Notes: generated from the sequence alone by a model not told the origin. Shown: positions 25,466 through 38,110, counted from the first letter of the stretch. The stretch is 64,000 bases of DNA from Oreocharis arfaki (GCA_013398015.1 VZRR01012879.1:403955-467954); one strand, 5' to 3'. Numbers and translations are program-made.

Positions 25466-27636
25466 GAAACTGTAACTTTGCACAGACAATTTGATTTTAG
25501 GTGTCAGGATGAAAAAGAATATATAAAAATTACATTATTACATTATATCGGCTAGCTTGTAATTTACAATGAAATAATAGAGATGTGGGTGCACTGGTGT
25601 GTCTTGGACAACTTTTTGAACATCCTGCATTTAAAGATTCATGAATAAATCAAAATGAAAGTAACTAAATGGAATTGTACTAATATCTAAGGGTGAACCC
25701 CTGCACTTCTTAAATATAGCAGTTGCTCTAATTTGTGTCTAAGTCCGTTAGTGGGAGTTTACATTCTTGATTCATTCTAGATTAATGCTTTAATATTCTG
25801 ACCCCAAGAGGGGTATTTCATTCCTATATATGAGGATAACCTGCTGTCGTTCTGCACTGTCTTCAGCATATTCTCTGAGGGTAAAAATCAACAAATCAGT
25901 AATTAAGGCCAGATCAGTTTTACTTAAGTGGCATCATATGACATTTTTTTCTTTTTTTTTCACCAAACTGTGAAGTTATTCAGACTGTCTTTTGTTCAGC
26001 TCCATTTAGACTTCAAAGATAAACTTCCATCTTCTTGGACGGCCTTAGAGTTGTCTTGGAAGCCAGAATTCTACATATGATCAAAAAATATGCAGTTTGA
26101 AAAGTAGGACTGTAGACTGGATTCAAGTTGATTGAACATTGAAATATCTTCCTGAAAATATCCTGAGGAAAACCAAAAAATTTTGCCAAATCTTCTTATA
26201 CACGAATTTTACACCCCCAGTGCAATTCAGACATTCTCTTCCTTTCTGCTTCAACACAGAAAAAAAAAGCAACACGATGTTGATAGCTTTGTATTATAGG
26301 TATGTCATTTGAGATGTGGAGTAAGAACATTTGTTTAGATATTTGTAAAATGGTTGCAACAAAAAACATCTTGGTCATTACATACTCCATGAAATGATTC
26401 AAAATAGATTATTTTCTCTGTTCATTTTACAAGATCAGGTCATATTCTGAATATTTTTAAGAATGGATATCACAGATGCCCTAAATGGATTCAACCAAAA
26501 GGAGCAATCCCTATTTAGGTCACTCCCCCAAGCCCTCTCTTCTCTCCAGAATGTTAAAGCAGGAAAAGCAATGATGTTAAATTCAGATATTGCATACTTG
26601 CAGCTGTAAGTTTTCTCCCCTGGAAAAAATTATCTTCCGGGTATTTATGTTCACAAAAAGACTCTTGTATTTGTCCAGTGAAAAAGAATGAAGAATTCCT
26701 GTTTATTGATCTGGTCCTAGATCTTTTTCACTTGTATAATTAGAATCATAGCTTCTCCAAAATGCATTTTTTTTCTATCTTAATAGTTCTTCGCCTATAT
26801 AGGTGAATATCTTTAAATGCTATGTATTTTTGATACAGAATTTTATGATGATCAAAAAATCTGAAGACAAAATAAATGCAGAAATATACTTAACTTGGAT
26901 TGAAATCTTAGTAGGATAACTCATTTCAGCACACTGGAATGTTCTTATATGTTCTCCAAAAGAAAGAGAAAGAAATAAGGATGTGGATATGGAAAATTAC
27001 CTCTTTGAACATAATTTCATTGTACCTCATACAGTAACAAATTAGAAATGTTTTCCATTTTAGTTACTAATCATGACACAATAAAGTCCTAAAAATATCA
27101 AGTTATTGAAAAACGCCATGTTCCATGAGACTGAAAGTCTGCATTCAACTGAGGAGAAGAAATTACTTTTATATCATTTCCTTTGAATAATTTCTCTGAA
27201 TTAACACTTGGACAGAACTTTGAAGACAAAACAGCAGTCCAATTACATCATTTGTTATTCCTGAGGGGCAATGTATGGAGAGAATAGATACTAGCAAGAA
27301 TTTTGAGCAAGCACAATGACAACTTTATAGCTTCAGCCTTAGATACCCACCAAGGAAGTAGAAGGGTGAAAGGACATGTAACAAACTTGTTTAAGCAGCC
27401 ATTATAATATCAGAATATTTAAATAGAGTTCTATCAAAATGGCAAAAGTAGTCCATGAAATTAGACAGAATTGTGAGTAAATTCAACCTTTCAGTGTCTC
27501 TTTCTAAGACAAGATGTGGTCTCAGGTGGCACGACAATTTTCATGACATGCAGTTGCAAGCTTCCATTTCCTGTTTACTCTGTAAAAATCAGAAACTTCA
27601 AATTGGGCAAAATTTTCACATAAAAATTATGTTGAT
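25466..27636. other. AT-rich unique DNA, no gene seen
   Basis: Only short frames occur (68 codons or fewer). No repeat or exon was recognised. Confidence 0.55.
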
Positions 27637-27812
27637 TTGGTCGACAAGAAGTTCAACATGACCTGTCAATGTGCGCTTGCAGCCCAGAGAGCCAGCCACA
27701 TCCTGAGCTGCATCAAAAGAATTGCAGCCAGGAGATCAAGGGAGGTGATTCTGCCCCTCTACCCAGTTCAGGTGAGACCCCACTTGGAGTGCTGCATCCA
27801 GCTCTAGGGCTG
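27637..27812 (+). mobile_element. CR1 ORF2 fragment cut by an LTR junction
   Basis: In plus sense it encodes a recognisable CR1 ORF2 segment: VDKKFNMT, CALAAQRASHILSCIKR, REVILPLYP and VRPHLECC. The match stops abruptly after GCTCTAGGGC, where the LTR starting at 27813 begins. The other side of the CR1 is not found downstream. Either the LTR inserted here and the rest was deleted, or a deletion joined two unrelated elements. Confidence 0.9.
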
Positions 27813-28057
27813 TGTACTGGGTTTGGGTAGCAGAGAAGGCTGGAAGGGTGGTTTCTCTGAGAAGCTTCCAGAAGCTTACTCCGTGTCTGACAGAACCAGT
27901 GACAACTGACTCCGAGATGGACCTGCTGCTGGCCGAGGTTGAGCCCATCAGAGACAGTGGAAGCAGCTCTACAATAATGTATTTAAGAACGAAAAAAGTT
28001 ATTGCACAGAAACAATAGTGGCCAGAGAAGAGCAGAGTAAGAATATGTGAGAGGAAC
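27813..28057 (+). mobile_element. ERVL-like LTR fragment, 3'-truncated
   Basis: The start TGTACTGGGTTTGGGTAGC and following blocks match the LTR at 32014 in order: GAGAAGC, CCAGTGACA, GATGGACCTGCTGCTGGCC, GAGCCCATCAGAGAC, AAAAAAGTTATTG and TATGTGAGAGGAAC. It keeps a TATA-like TATTTAAG at 27980-27987, degraded in the copy at 32014. The match ends near 28057, about 245 bases in, so R/U5 and the 3' end are gone. Confidence 0.85.
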
Positions 28058-31000
28058 TCGCTTTACGTTATGTGATGCTGAAGAATCAAGTCAGAAAAGT
28101 CCTCCCATGCCTATATAACATACAAGCAAGTGAAAAAAACTAGTGGTGTGTAATGTAGATCTCAAATCTAAAGCACACCTTTTTCACCTCAACTGTTTTT
28201 AACTGAAAGCAGATGTTACAGAACAGAAGATAAATACAGGAAGCTGCTACTTCTGCACTGTGCTTAAAAGTGCTGTTGAGCAAGGTAATTCACACTTCAC
28301 ACCAAGGCCTTTGGGAATTGTTGGGTACTCTGACACAAATATTAATTTCACCTTAATGACTTTCCTGTTTTCAGAAACTCTTATATCAAGGGATGTATTG
28401 CTTATATTTTTCAGTTACTTCTCTTTCTACTTCATATGAAAGAATGAAAAGTGACATACAACATAAAGAATTTGGTGCATGCAACCCTAAAAAAAAAAAA
28501 AAAAAAAAAAGAATTAGTCCCAGAATAATGTAAAAAAGAAAAGTAGCTATTAAGCAGTTTAACTGTGCTAGTGTTTGATACTGCATTGACAGAGGAAACA
28601 GTTATTGTCACTGGTAAAGGGAATATGTAAAACAGGAAGGTGAAAAAAAATGCAAAGATAAAAAGTACTGTTTTGCTTTTGAGAGATGTTTCCTTTATCT
28701 ACATGTTAGGTTCAAAAAACTCATAAAACTACTTGGATTCAAAACTGGGAAATTTTGTATTGTCAGATCAATCAAATGAATATCATAATACATTTAGTAC
28801 TTTTTGAGGGACCTAGCAGTAATAAAATTGGTACTTCTTATCGAGAAGTTGGTTTTTAAACTCATATTCTGCACTTTTAGCTTCTGACCATAAGAAACCT
28901 TTATCAGCAGCAGTTTAACTTCCACCTATTCTTCAAACAAAGAAAAGGACTCTGAATTTAAGGAAAACTAAAGAACAATGTATTTTGTTTCATTAACGAA
29001 GAGAAGAATGTGTCAGTCTGTGTAGTCTTTCTTGTTGGAGATTTTGGTCTGCAGGTCTGAAGAAGTGAAGTTGCAAAATAAAAAGCGGGCAGAGAGAGCC
29101 ATTTGTGGAATCCAGGGCTGCCCAACAGATATGAAACAGAAAAAAATGTCTTTATAGAGACAACAGGTATGAATGTAGTAGAAATACAGTGGCAAAAGCA
29201 TGTGACAGAGAAACCCTGTGATCCATGCTTCAGAGCAGCGTTCAGTGTTTTAAATCGTAATTTTGTTAAACTGACATGAGAAACTGGACTTGACTTTGAG
29301 CATAAGTAGTTGTGTGATACTTTATTCTGTGGTGATTAAAATAACAATGTGTTTTTACATTTGTGCTGTCACTTTCATTTCTTAGGAAATGTCAAGTAAA
29401 GGGTCGTGCAGAAGGCTTTGGTTAAAAAACATGTGTAGACAGACACTTCAAACGAAAAATACATAAACAAAGCACTCTTGCCCTTCTATATATTCTTTCT
29501 ATTCTTTTCTGTGGATAAAAAATCACATGAAGAAGTTCAATCTTTCCTTAGACAGGGCTTTTGATAATGCATCTCCAATGGGACTACGCATGTGTGCAGA
29601 GATTTTCTTAGAGCAGATGGAAGGTGAAAATGTCTTGGCAGATTGTTTAATATTTGCTCAGAGAGCCTGTCCAGGTCTTATTCTCAGTGTTGTAGATATT
29701 CAGTGCATGCTCTTTGCTTTATCTGATATAGAAAGCTCTATGCTTTATCTGATATATATATATATCTATATAGTTTGCAGGGGAGTACATATAGAGACAT
29801 ATTTATATGTATTTTTAATATATTTATATTTAATGTCAATGACAGATTAATACTGGTGTTATTTAATGAAATTATTATACACACGGTAAGAACAGTTTTT
29901 CTCCAATTCCCTTCTGTGTTCCATTTTCTGCAGTTTTTTGTTCTTTCAAAAATATATTACAAAAATAAGTAAGCTACAAACCAAATAATAATAAAAACCT
30001 AACTTGATTGAATTGAATGAATAAGAAAGTTTTCTGAGAAGCTTTGCAGGAGTGGTTTTGGATCTTTTCTGGCAGGGAGAGATTGATCTTTCTGTGACCT
30101 TTTTAATTTACACAACATCTGGAACAGACGAAAATAATCTAGTGCCATTTAAAAATACTATTTTCATTAGATTATTATGAATTACTCTAAATTGCATTAT
30201 TAGGTTACAGGTGCGAAGTCAGCCATAGGATCAAAGGAAGATGGAAAACAAATACCAGAGGGAGAAAAGAATCATAATTTCTTTTTTTTTTTTTCCTCCC
30301 AGAGGGAATGATCCTTCATGTGTTTGAGAAAACTGCCTAGGAAATATGACAGCTTTAGCTACATAGATAGTTTGATTGCAGTTTGAGCCAAAGTTTTATC
30401 CTTTCCATGCTTGTTCTTTTCACTGAAATGAAATTTGAGATTCAGACACAGTAAACATTAGGAAGAAATTTGAAGTGGCTAATTAGAATTTCAGGAAAAC
30501 TCTACATAATGCATGCCAGGTCCTTGGCTGTATTTTGTTTCAACTCTTTAAGAAGCCAGTTTAAATTGTTTTCCTATCATATCTAGAGGAATGGAAAATC
30601 TCAATTCAATAGTGCAAAGGTTTTTTTGAGCGGTGCTATGCTTTTGATCCCTTATCCCAGAAAATCCACGAAGAGGGACAGAATAATCACACAACAGAGA
30701 CATATCCCCCTGTCCAGAGTCTTACCTAATTAAAAAAAGAGTATCCTCTATATCCCTGTGGGACAAGGATCTATTGAAGATGACTCTCATTATAGTCCCG
30801 TTAATTTGTCCTGAAATGTTGCATGTCATCTGTCTGTCATCTATTACAAACTTCATATAATTTATGGTTAGAGAGGATGCAAATATAGATAAGTGAATAT
30901 CACTGTACTTCATGCTAGGTGTCTAGATGCAACCTTTCCAGGGATTACTGTTTGGAATTATAAAAACATTTTAATGCCTTTCCAAACAGAATATTTTAGG

Positions 31001-31822
31001 CCCTAAACATTGAAATGCAGTATCTTCCTATTCTTATGAATAATTTCTGGACTTTGAAAGCTGTTTAGGCATTTAAGAAAGCATACAAGAAAGGGAGCGA
31101 ATGAGTCATTTCTTGTCTAAAAGTAAAACTGGAGCAGGAACTCACTCTCAGCTTCTATAAGACTGTCACAGAGTGGTAGTTTGTTGTATAAATCGGGCTA
31201 AATTTTATCTGCCCTATATTTTTTCCATATGGGAGGTTTTGGCTATTTCAGGATAAAACAGATACGACCTTCATCTATTTGGTAGAAACTGGGTTATTTT
31301 GCCAGAAATAACCTAAAGCAAGATTAAGCTTAGAAGGTAGCAGAGATGATCAGCCATTCCTTACAGAGTTTGCTTAGGGTAGGTACACACATCTGATTTA
31401 ACTTTCAATTTCAGAATTAAAATAATTTCTCTTGATAGGGTTGAGGTGTAATGTTCTTATCTCACGTACATTTAAGTCCTTCTCCAGAACAGTGCATATT
31501 TTATTAGTTTCTACAAACCCAGACATTTTTTCACGATAAGGGAAGAATTCAATACTAAAGTGTGGATATCCAAGTTTGGAGGTCTGAGTAAGATTTATAG
31601 CCAACACAGTCTGTTACAGTTAACATAAAGCAGTGAGTAGAACAGGAGAAGCCTTCACACCGTCCTGAAGGTGCTTATGCTTGAACAGATGAACAGCTGT
31701 CTAGACAAGTTTAACAAGTTAATTACCATTACACTATTTACAATGGGAGCTAATATCTAAACACTCGTATTTATGTTCCTACAACCTGTATCTTTGAATA
31801 CCTTTGAGGAGAAATGGCGATG
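28058..31822. other. AT-rich unique DNA with simple repeats
   Basis: It contains a 22-base poly(A) run (28489-28510) and a short TA run near 29750-29766. The 107-codon plus frame at 29527-29850 opens with non-repetitive sequence, but its second half is the TA repeat. I recognise no domain. Confidence 0.55.
28489..28510 (+). repeat. Poly(A) tract, 22 bases
   Basis: This is an uninterrupted A run. No retroposed sequence was recognised upstream of it, so it is listed as simple sequence only. Confidence 0.95.
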
Positions 31823-32013
31823 TGTTGCAGTGCTCTCCCTGCAAAATGGGCATGGCCATCTCCTCCCCTCCCGCCGCGTGTTTCTCCCCTCCCACAATTC
31901 CCTCCATTGGCTCTGTACCCCCAGCCCGCCAAATTCAAACCCCGCATTCCTGCACCATTGGGTGTTCTGTANATAATTTAGAAAGTCCATTGCAGATTTT
32001 CATGATATACATG
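31823..32013 (+). mobile_element. Truncated ERVK-like LTR 5' part
   Basis: It starts TGTTGCAGTGCT, matching the start of the LTR at 10809 (TGTCGCGGTGCT). It shares a CTCCCCTCCC-type C-rich stretch and the box ATTGG(G/A)TGTTCTGT, then TAGAAAGT, before meeting the ERVL-like LTR at 32014. It is far more GC-rich than its surroundings. A single N lies at 31972. No TATA box, poly(A) signal or 3' end remains. The relationship to the 10809 family rests on these short matches, so confidence is moderate. Confidence 0.6.
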
Positions 32014-33300
32014 TGTATTGGATTTGTGTGACCAGGTTCGGGTAGTGAGGGAGTCATAGGGGCGGCTTCTTTGAGAAACTGCTGAGGCTTCCCCCCTATC
32101 CTGGCATGAGCCAATGGCAGCTGGTTCCAGGATGGATGTGCCACTGTCCAAGGCCAAGTCAATCAGGAATGATAGTAACGCCTCTGTGATGCTTAAGAAG
32201 GAAAAAAGTTATTGTGCAGATATAATTGCAGCCAGAGAAGCACAGAGCGAGAGCATGTAAGAGGAACAACTCTGCAGAAACAAAGGTCAGTGAGGAATGA
32301 GCAGGAGGAAATGCTGGAGGTGCTGGAACTGGGATTCCTCTGTAGCCTGTGGTGAAGCCCATGCTGATGCAGCTGTGCCCCTGCAGCCCATGGAGGTCCA
32401 CAGGGGTGCAGAGATACACCTGTAGCCCTTGGAGGAGACCCACACCAGAGCTGAGGCTATGAGCTCATGGGAGACCCATGCTGGAACAGGCTCCATGCAA
32501 GAACTTGTGATCTCGTGGAGAGAGGAGCCCACACTAGAGCAGGTTTCCTGGTAGGACTTGTGACCCTGTAGGGGATCCATGTTGGACAAGGCTGTCCTTG
32601 AAGGACTGCACTTCATAGAAGGATGACCCACATTGGAGAAGTTCATAGAGAACTGTCTCCCGTGGGAAGTACCCNTAGCCCTTGGAGGAGACCCACACCA
32701 GAGCTGAGGCTATGAGCTCATGGGAGACCCATGCTGGAACAGGCTCCATGCAAGAACTTGTGATCTCGTGGAGAGAGGAGCCCACACTAGAGCAGGTTTC
32801 CTGGTAGGACTTGTGACCCTGTAGGGGATCCATGTTGGACAAGGCTGTCCTTGAAGGACTGCACTTCATGGAAGGATGACCCACGTTGGAGAAGTTCATA
32901 GAGAACTGTCTCCCGTGGGAAGTACCCCATGCTGGAGGAGGGGGAAGGCCTCCTCACCAAGCAGTGGCAGGAACAACATATGAAGAACTGACCATAACCC
33001 CCATACACTGCCTCCCTGTGCCACTGGGGGAGGAGGTAGACCTTGGGAAGGAGGGAATGTAGTTTTAAGATTTATTTTACTTCTCATTGTCCTGCTCTGA
33101 TCCCGTTTGGTAATAAATTCTATTAATGTTCGCAAGTTGAGTCTGTTTTGCGCTTGACGGTAATTGGTGAGTGATCTCTCTTGGTCCTTTCATAACTAAT
33201 GAACTTTTCATTATATTTTGTGTCTGTTTTCCACTTGTGGAAGGAGTGATAGAATGGCTCTGGTCTGTGTCTGGCATTCATCCAGGGTCAAACCACTAGA
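32014..33300 (+). mobile_element. ERVL-like LTR, full length plus internal duplication
   Basis: This is a long LTR of a common avian ERVL-like type. It starts TGTATTGGATTTGTG and ends near GGTCAAACCACTAGA, where a terminal CCACA would be expected, so the last bases are mutated. The poly(A) signal AATAAA is at 33112-33117, followed by GAGTCTGTTTTGCGCTTGAC and GGTAATTGGTGAGTGATCTC, features of the R/U5 part. The middle consists of many short related units (a CCCATGCTGGA theme), characteristic of this family. Length is 1287 bp, or about 1034 without the extra 253-bp copy. No 5-bp target duplication could be found. Frames of 94-121 codons on the minus strand are antisense to the LTR and not genes. 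Confidence 0.9.
32423..32928 (+). repeat. 253-bp tandem duplication inside the LTR
   Basis: 32423-32675 and 32676-32928 are the same unit, beginning TAGCCCTTGGAGGAG and ending AAGTACCC plus one base. I see only two clear differences (CATAGAAGG/CATGGAAGG and CACATTGG/CACGTTGG). The last base of the first copy is the N at 32675, exactly at the junction. That placement suggests an assembly join of two contigs or alleles rather than a true duplication. Confidence 0.93.
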
Positions 33301-35336
33301 GTCTTTCTGGTGCCCAACAATCAGATGAAGTTTTGAGATAGGGCTAGTAATTGGGAGAGGTAATGGGCAAAACGAGTAATAAACAACAAATCTTTTCCTT
33401 CAGCTCTGAATGCAAAGCTATGTAACTCAGACACATTTTCCTCAATGAGGTTTTCTTTAGAATTGTTAATTTCTTGTTTATGTGGCTTTCAGAAGTCAAG
33501 TAATTTGAAATCCCACTCAGGATTTAATTTAGAAGCGGAGTGAGCAGTTTTAATTACCCTCTGAATTTTTTTGGCTGATCTAAGTTAGGGCTTGGTTTCT
33601 TCGACAAACAAGCTTTAAATAAACTACTTGGGTTGTTTGGATTTTTATTCTACGTAGTTATGTTCTGCAACTGCTATAGTCAAAGATAAACCTTGACCTT
33701 GGAGGAATTGGCAAGTACCATGATTTTCTCTCAGAGAAGCTAAAGCAGAAACTCTAGACTAAATTTTCTCCTACTCTATTGCAAAGAGAAGAGCGACCCT
33801 CTGTTTGGTTTTTTTTATTTTTTGTTTTCTGTCACTGTCAATTCTCAAAGGCTGTATCCTCTCCGGCAGCTTGGCCTTTCAAATCATTACAGGGAAAAAA
33901 ATTACTCATTCACACCGAAGTGTTGTTGCTAGCACAAGGGCTGCCCCTTCAGTCTTCAGAAAGCACATTCAGGACTGAAACTGGGCTACTGTAGAGCCAG
34001 GACTGTGAAATGGATGGCGTTTGGGAGTGGTGTCATGCATTGGGATTTCTCAGACCAGAAAGGACAGTATTCTTTCCTACCCTCCTGTCTCCAATAATGA
34101 CAAAATAGTGACACCTCACGAATTACTCTTCACATATCTGCAGGAAATAAATAGTGAATGCCCAGGAAAGGCTTACCTGTTGGTGTTCTGCTCCAGCTCT
34201 TGAGGAGGTTGTGGTTAATTTTGTAGTCTCTAGAAAGGCTTGTGTTTAAACTGAGTCTACTTTTGCCATATCAGGTCAGACAATATTGGATGGAAATTCA
34301 GCCTGACCACGTTAGACCTCTAATTTGGTCCTACTGATGCAAGTAAATCACCACAATTGACAATGAGATTAATAAGTGATTGGAGAGTAATCAAATATTT
34401 GAATGTTAATTATTTTTTGATAAATAGAAATTCTTAGGAAGGAGGAAGATCTACCTGTTTCCTTCCTCTGCCCTGCCAATCACTCTGAATCCTGAGTCTT
34501 GTTTCCTTGATTCACTCATTTCTGGCTCTGTGTCACCTCTGTACTGGAGAACTATTCTGGAGAGGTATATTTCAGACAGGATGGAGAAATTTTGTATATA
34601 TTGCTGCTTCTTTATATGTTTTATTATTCTTCTTTATGCGTTATGTAGCCCAAGTTTAGCAAGAATGTATGACAAGCTGTTCTTCACAGTCTGAAGTGTA
34701 GTGTCAGGTTCTGACGCTAACCTTCAACTCTATATCCAAGAGAAATTCAACTGAGAGTACTGAGGTGAACTTACACTGAAATCGTCAGAGATCTCTTGCA
34801 GTCAGTTACAAAACTGCATGAACCTTAATAAGCTATTCAAGCTGGGAGAAAATGAATTGGGAGAAAACAAAGTGGAACTGTTTTTTTCACAATAAGGGGA
34901 TTTCACAGTTAAATTAGTTCTTTATTAATGTTTTTTTATCAGTTTTATCCTAGTCCATATATAGAAAATGGAGACAAACGAAAAATAATAACAAAAAGAA
35001 TTTTCTATAAAACACTGGAAAAATATTCCTTACTGGTCTGAAATATTAAAAGAAAGTGCATCAAGATTTTTCAGTTATCTAATATATATTACAGTTGTCA
35101 AGAAGTTTACTTCTTTTACTGTTGGATGGTTTGCATATTTTCTTTCTATATAAATGCAAATGTAGTACCACAATATCCTTATTTTTGATCAGTTTTCCTG
35201 TTGACGGCAAAGCTGACCAAAATCTATGATAGATTTTATTTAAACAGAGTCTACCACACTTATTCTGTTAAGATTCCAGGAAAACTACTCAATATACTTA
35301 GATTGAAAGTTGTTACTACCTAACCAAATTAAAGAA
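33301..35336. other. Unique DNA, no gene seen
   Basis: No recognisable repeat or exon. Frames are 71 codons or shorter. Confidence 0.55.
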
Positions 35337-35652
35337 ATCATAGAATGCTGTGGATAGGAAGGGACATTCTAAGTTAATCTTGTCTGCCATGGACAAGGAT
35401 ATGTTTCACTACATCAGGTTGCTCAAAGCCCTGTCCGATCTTGAGCACTTTCAGGAATGAGGCATCCACATCTCTCAACAGCCTGTTTCACTACCCTCAT
35501 CTTAAAAACAAAAGAAAACAAAAGAAAACAAAAGAAAACCAAACCAAACCAAACCAAACCAAACCAAACCAAACAAAACAAAACAAAACAACAAAACAAA
35601 AATATAGCTTATATCCAATCTAAATCTGCCCATTTTTAATTTAGAACCACTG
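35337..35652 (-). mobile_element. CR1 3' end with an internal microsatellite
   Basis: The plus strand reads ATCATAGAATGCTGTGG, AGGAAGGGACATTC, ATCAGGTTGCTCAAAGCCC and GAGGCATCCACATCTCTC, then the simple repeat at 35502-35602, then CTTATATCCAATCTAAATCTG. The two CR1 parts are in the order of a single CR1 3' region, complement strand. The repeat sits where CR1 has a short A-rich stretch and appears to have expanded from it. Confidence 0.9.
35502..35602. repeat. Compound (AAAAGAAAAC)n(AAACC)n(AAAAC)n repeat
   Basis: About 100 bases: three AAAAGAAAAC-type units, then about seven AAACC units, then AAAAC units. It contains no T and no G beyond the first part. It lies within CR1 sequence and is likely length-variable. 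Confidence 0.95.
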
Positions 35653-38017
35653 CTGCTTTAGCTGAAATGGAAGCTGGAGTTGCAAATACTGCTCTTTAGA
35701 GAAAAGTGGTTATGTTACAAGATCTAGTGCAAGCATAGTTCATTCATCGCTTCCTTCTCCTTCCACAAGCGGGCTGGAATAATTGCACCTTGTTTTAAAC
35801 TGTTTATGATGCTTGGTGCCTAAAACTGGTCTTCAAGTCAGATAAATCTCTGATGGCCTAAACCAGCTACTGTTGGACAAAATACGATCTTTTCTTTAGT
35901 TTCAAAGAGTTTCAGTAAGTCTTTATACTTTTGGGAGGAGGGGAATATGTTTTGTCTTCGGTTAAGGAATCTCACGTTTCAAAAATTCAGGATTTGTAGT
36001 AGCAAACTAAATAATTGTAGCTTTTTCCTCAGCCCTTTTTATATCACTTTTTAATGCTCACTTTCATAAAAAAACAGAGTACAATAAAGCTGTTTCTACA
36101 TATTGGCAATAGGATGAACGTTCGATAAAGGGAGATCAAGACTGATATTTTACACAGTGAGTTTATATTCTTCCTCTTGTTTTTATAATTAAAATAAGCA
36201 GTCCAACATCAATATTTATAATGCATTAAGTTCTGTTCATTTATTAAACAGTGGATAATTAAATTAAATAGAACTTTATAATCTCATTTGACTTTCTCTC
36301 ATCCAACAAGCCTGAAAAAAATATTTGAGGGGAGGTGAAGTTTATTCTGGTTTATAAAATGTAGTATCCTGATATTCTCCACTATATTATCCTTGGAAAG
36401 TCAGTATTGTGAATTTCAGTGAAATGCAACCCTCCAGCTTTCCCACCCTGTATTCAGAGACTTGTGAAAGACATGGTTTCAAAAAGCTGGATCAAGAAGT
36501 CATCTTGGACCATGTCTGCTCTAATGGGGCTCCTACTCAGAAAAACTTAAGAAAAGTTTTCTTAAGAATCTGTAAGCAATTAATACAACCCACAATTTAG
36601 AGTACCTTGGCCCATGCTTGGTGAGATCCAGCAAAGGCCCTGTGCTGGCCTACTCTGACTTCACTCCCTTGCCAGCACAGAATACTTTTACCAACATTTA
36701 TAGCTCTATTTCAGAACAAAAGTCTTTGCTAGACAGAAAGGCTAGAATACAGCAGACAGAAACTAAATTTATTCCATGATTACACTCACCATTCTGATCT
36801 GGAAGTGTTTCAAGGCAATTTTTCAACTCTTCCATGAAGGAAATTAATGTATTAACAGGCAGCTTTAAGTTGCTAAAGCTTTTACAGACTATAAATTAGT
36901 GACATTTTCTCTTATCTTACTTCCCCAAATGCATATAATGTGCTATGAAATTCTAACTGTGCGCTATTAATTATTATCATCTTGCCCTGACAAAGCGTTA
37001 GTGTTAGTTCACTGACTGGTGAAGCAAACCTGGTTAAAAGAGCAGCACAAATAAAATTGTTTTATCCAGAGGCGTCTTCCATTTATAACAAGTCTATAAT
37101 CACTACTTTTGTCATTTAGTTGTGACACAAGAGGCTTGCTTCATAATAACATCACTAAGTACCACCCAGCTTTTTTATAAACAGCTAACACTTAATTTTT
37201 GGGGCATATTGCACATTTATCACATTTATATGTGTAGTTCAAATGTTAGAGGCAGAACGAGTGACAATTTCGTAATTAAGACCTTATTTTCATACATATG
37301 GACCTATATCCCAGAAGTAAATTAAAAAATGGGTAGATGGTCAACCCTGCTTGATACATGGTAGTTTTTAGTTATTTGTATGTGATATTCAACAAGAGTC
37401 CTGAAGCTTTTTATGCCATATAAGAACACCTGGAAACTGCTCATCTGATTCATGATGGAAATGAAAAGAAGTTACTGTCTTGCTATTGATGTGACTTACA
37501 ATCTGGATGTGTGGAACATATTTCTACTGGATACTACCTGTAATTAGGAAACCCAGGAGTGCTTTCAGGCTCTTACTATCCCATGCATACCCCAAGTGAG
37601 ACTCAGGATAGCACCAGCCAACAGGTATTGCGACATGACAGCTATTCACTACAATTTCAGTTATCATAGAAGGAGAAGCTGAGCATGTAGACAGTGATAA
37701 GAAAGTGAGTAGTCAATCTTCACATCCCTGAAAATAAGTCTGCATGCAGTCTTTGCCACAGGATAATTAATTCTTCTTTGGACCCTGTTCCGCTCTTGTC
37801 AGCATGGCTTGATGTGTTGCCGTGGTATTGAGAGCAGCATAAAAGAGCCCCTAGCTGCTTTGGGCCACCTTTGTAGAGCATTAGAAGGTGAAGAAGAAGG
37901 GACCTGTTCAATTGCAGGGCACTACAGTATTTACTGTATGACCAGGTAAATATACAATATTTTCTTTCTCTTCTTTTTTTTTTTTAAATTCAAGTTTGGC
38001 TAGATTGTATAATTCAG
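35653..38017. other. Unique DNA, no gene seen
   Basis: No gene, RNA or dispersed repeat recognised. A T run at about 37974-37985 precedes the pentanucleotide repeat. Confidence 0.55.
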
Positions 38018-38110
38018 TATTATATTATGTTATATTATATTATATTATATTATATTATATTATATTATATTATATTATATTATATTATATTATATTATAT
38101 TATGTTATAT
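38018..38110. repeat. (ATATT)n pentanucleotide repeat, about 93 bp
   Basis: About 18 units of ATATT with G substitutions (TATGT) near both ends. It is translated in some frames as a repeated ILYYI pattern, which is an artefact of the repeat. Confidence 0.95.

Noticed and set aside
32159..33277. Series of minus-strand frames of 66-121 codons with repeated sequence
   Set aside because: They are antisense to the LTR at 32014, and the repetition comes from the 253-bp duplication.
35502..35602. Direct repeats considered as a CRISPR-like array
   Set aside because: Units are 5-10 bases with no unique spacers, and the context is a vertebrate retroelement.
35441..35639. Plus frames with a repeated NQTKP pattern
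   Set aside because: They are translation of the AAACC microsatellite inside a CR1.
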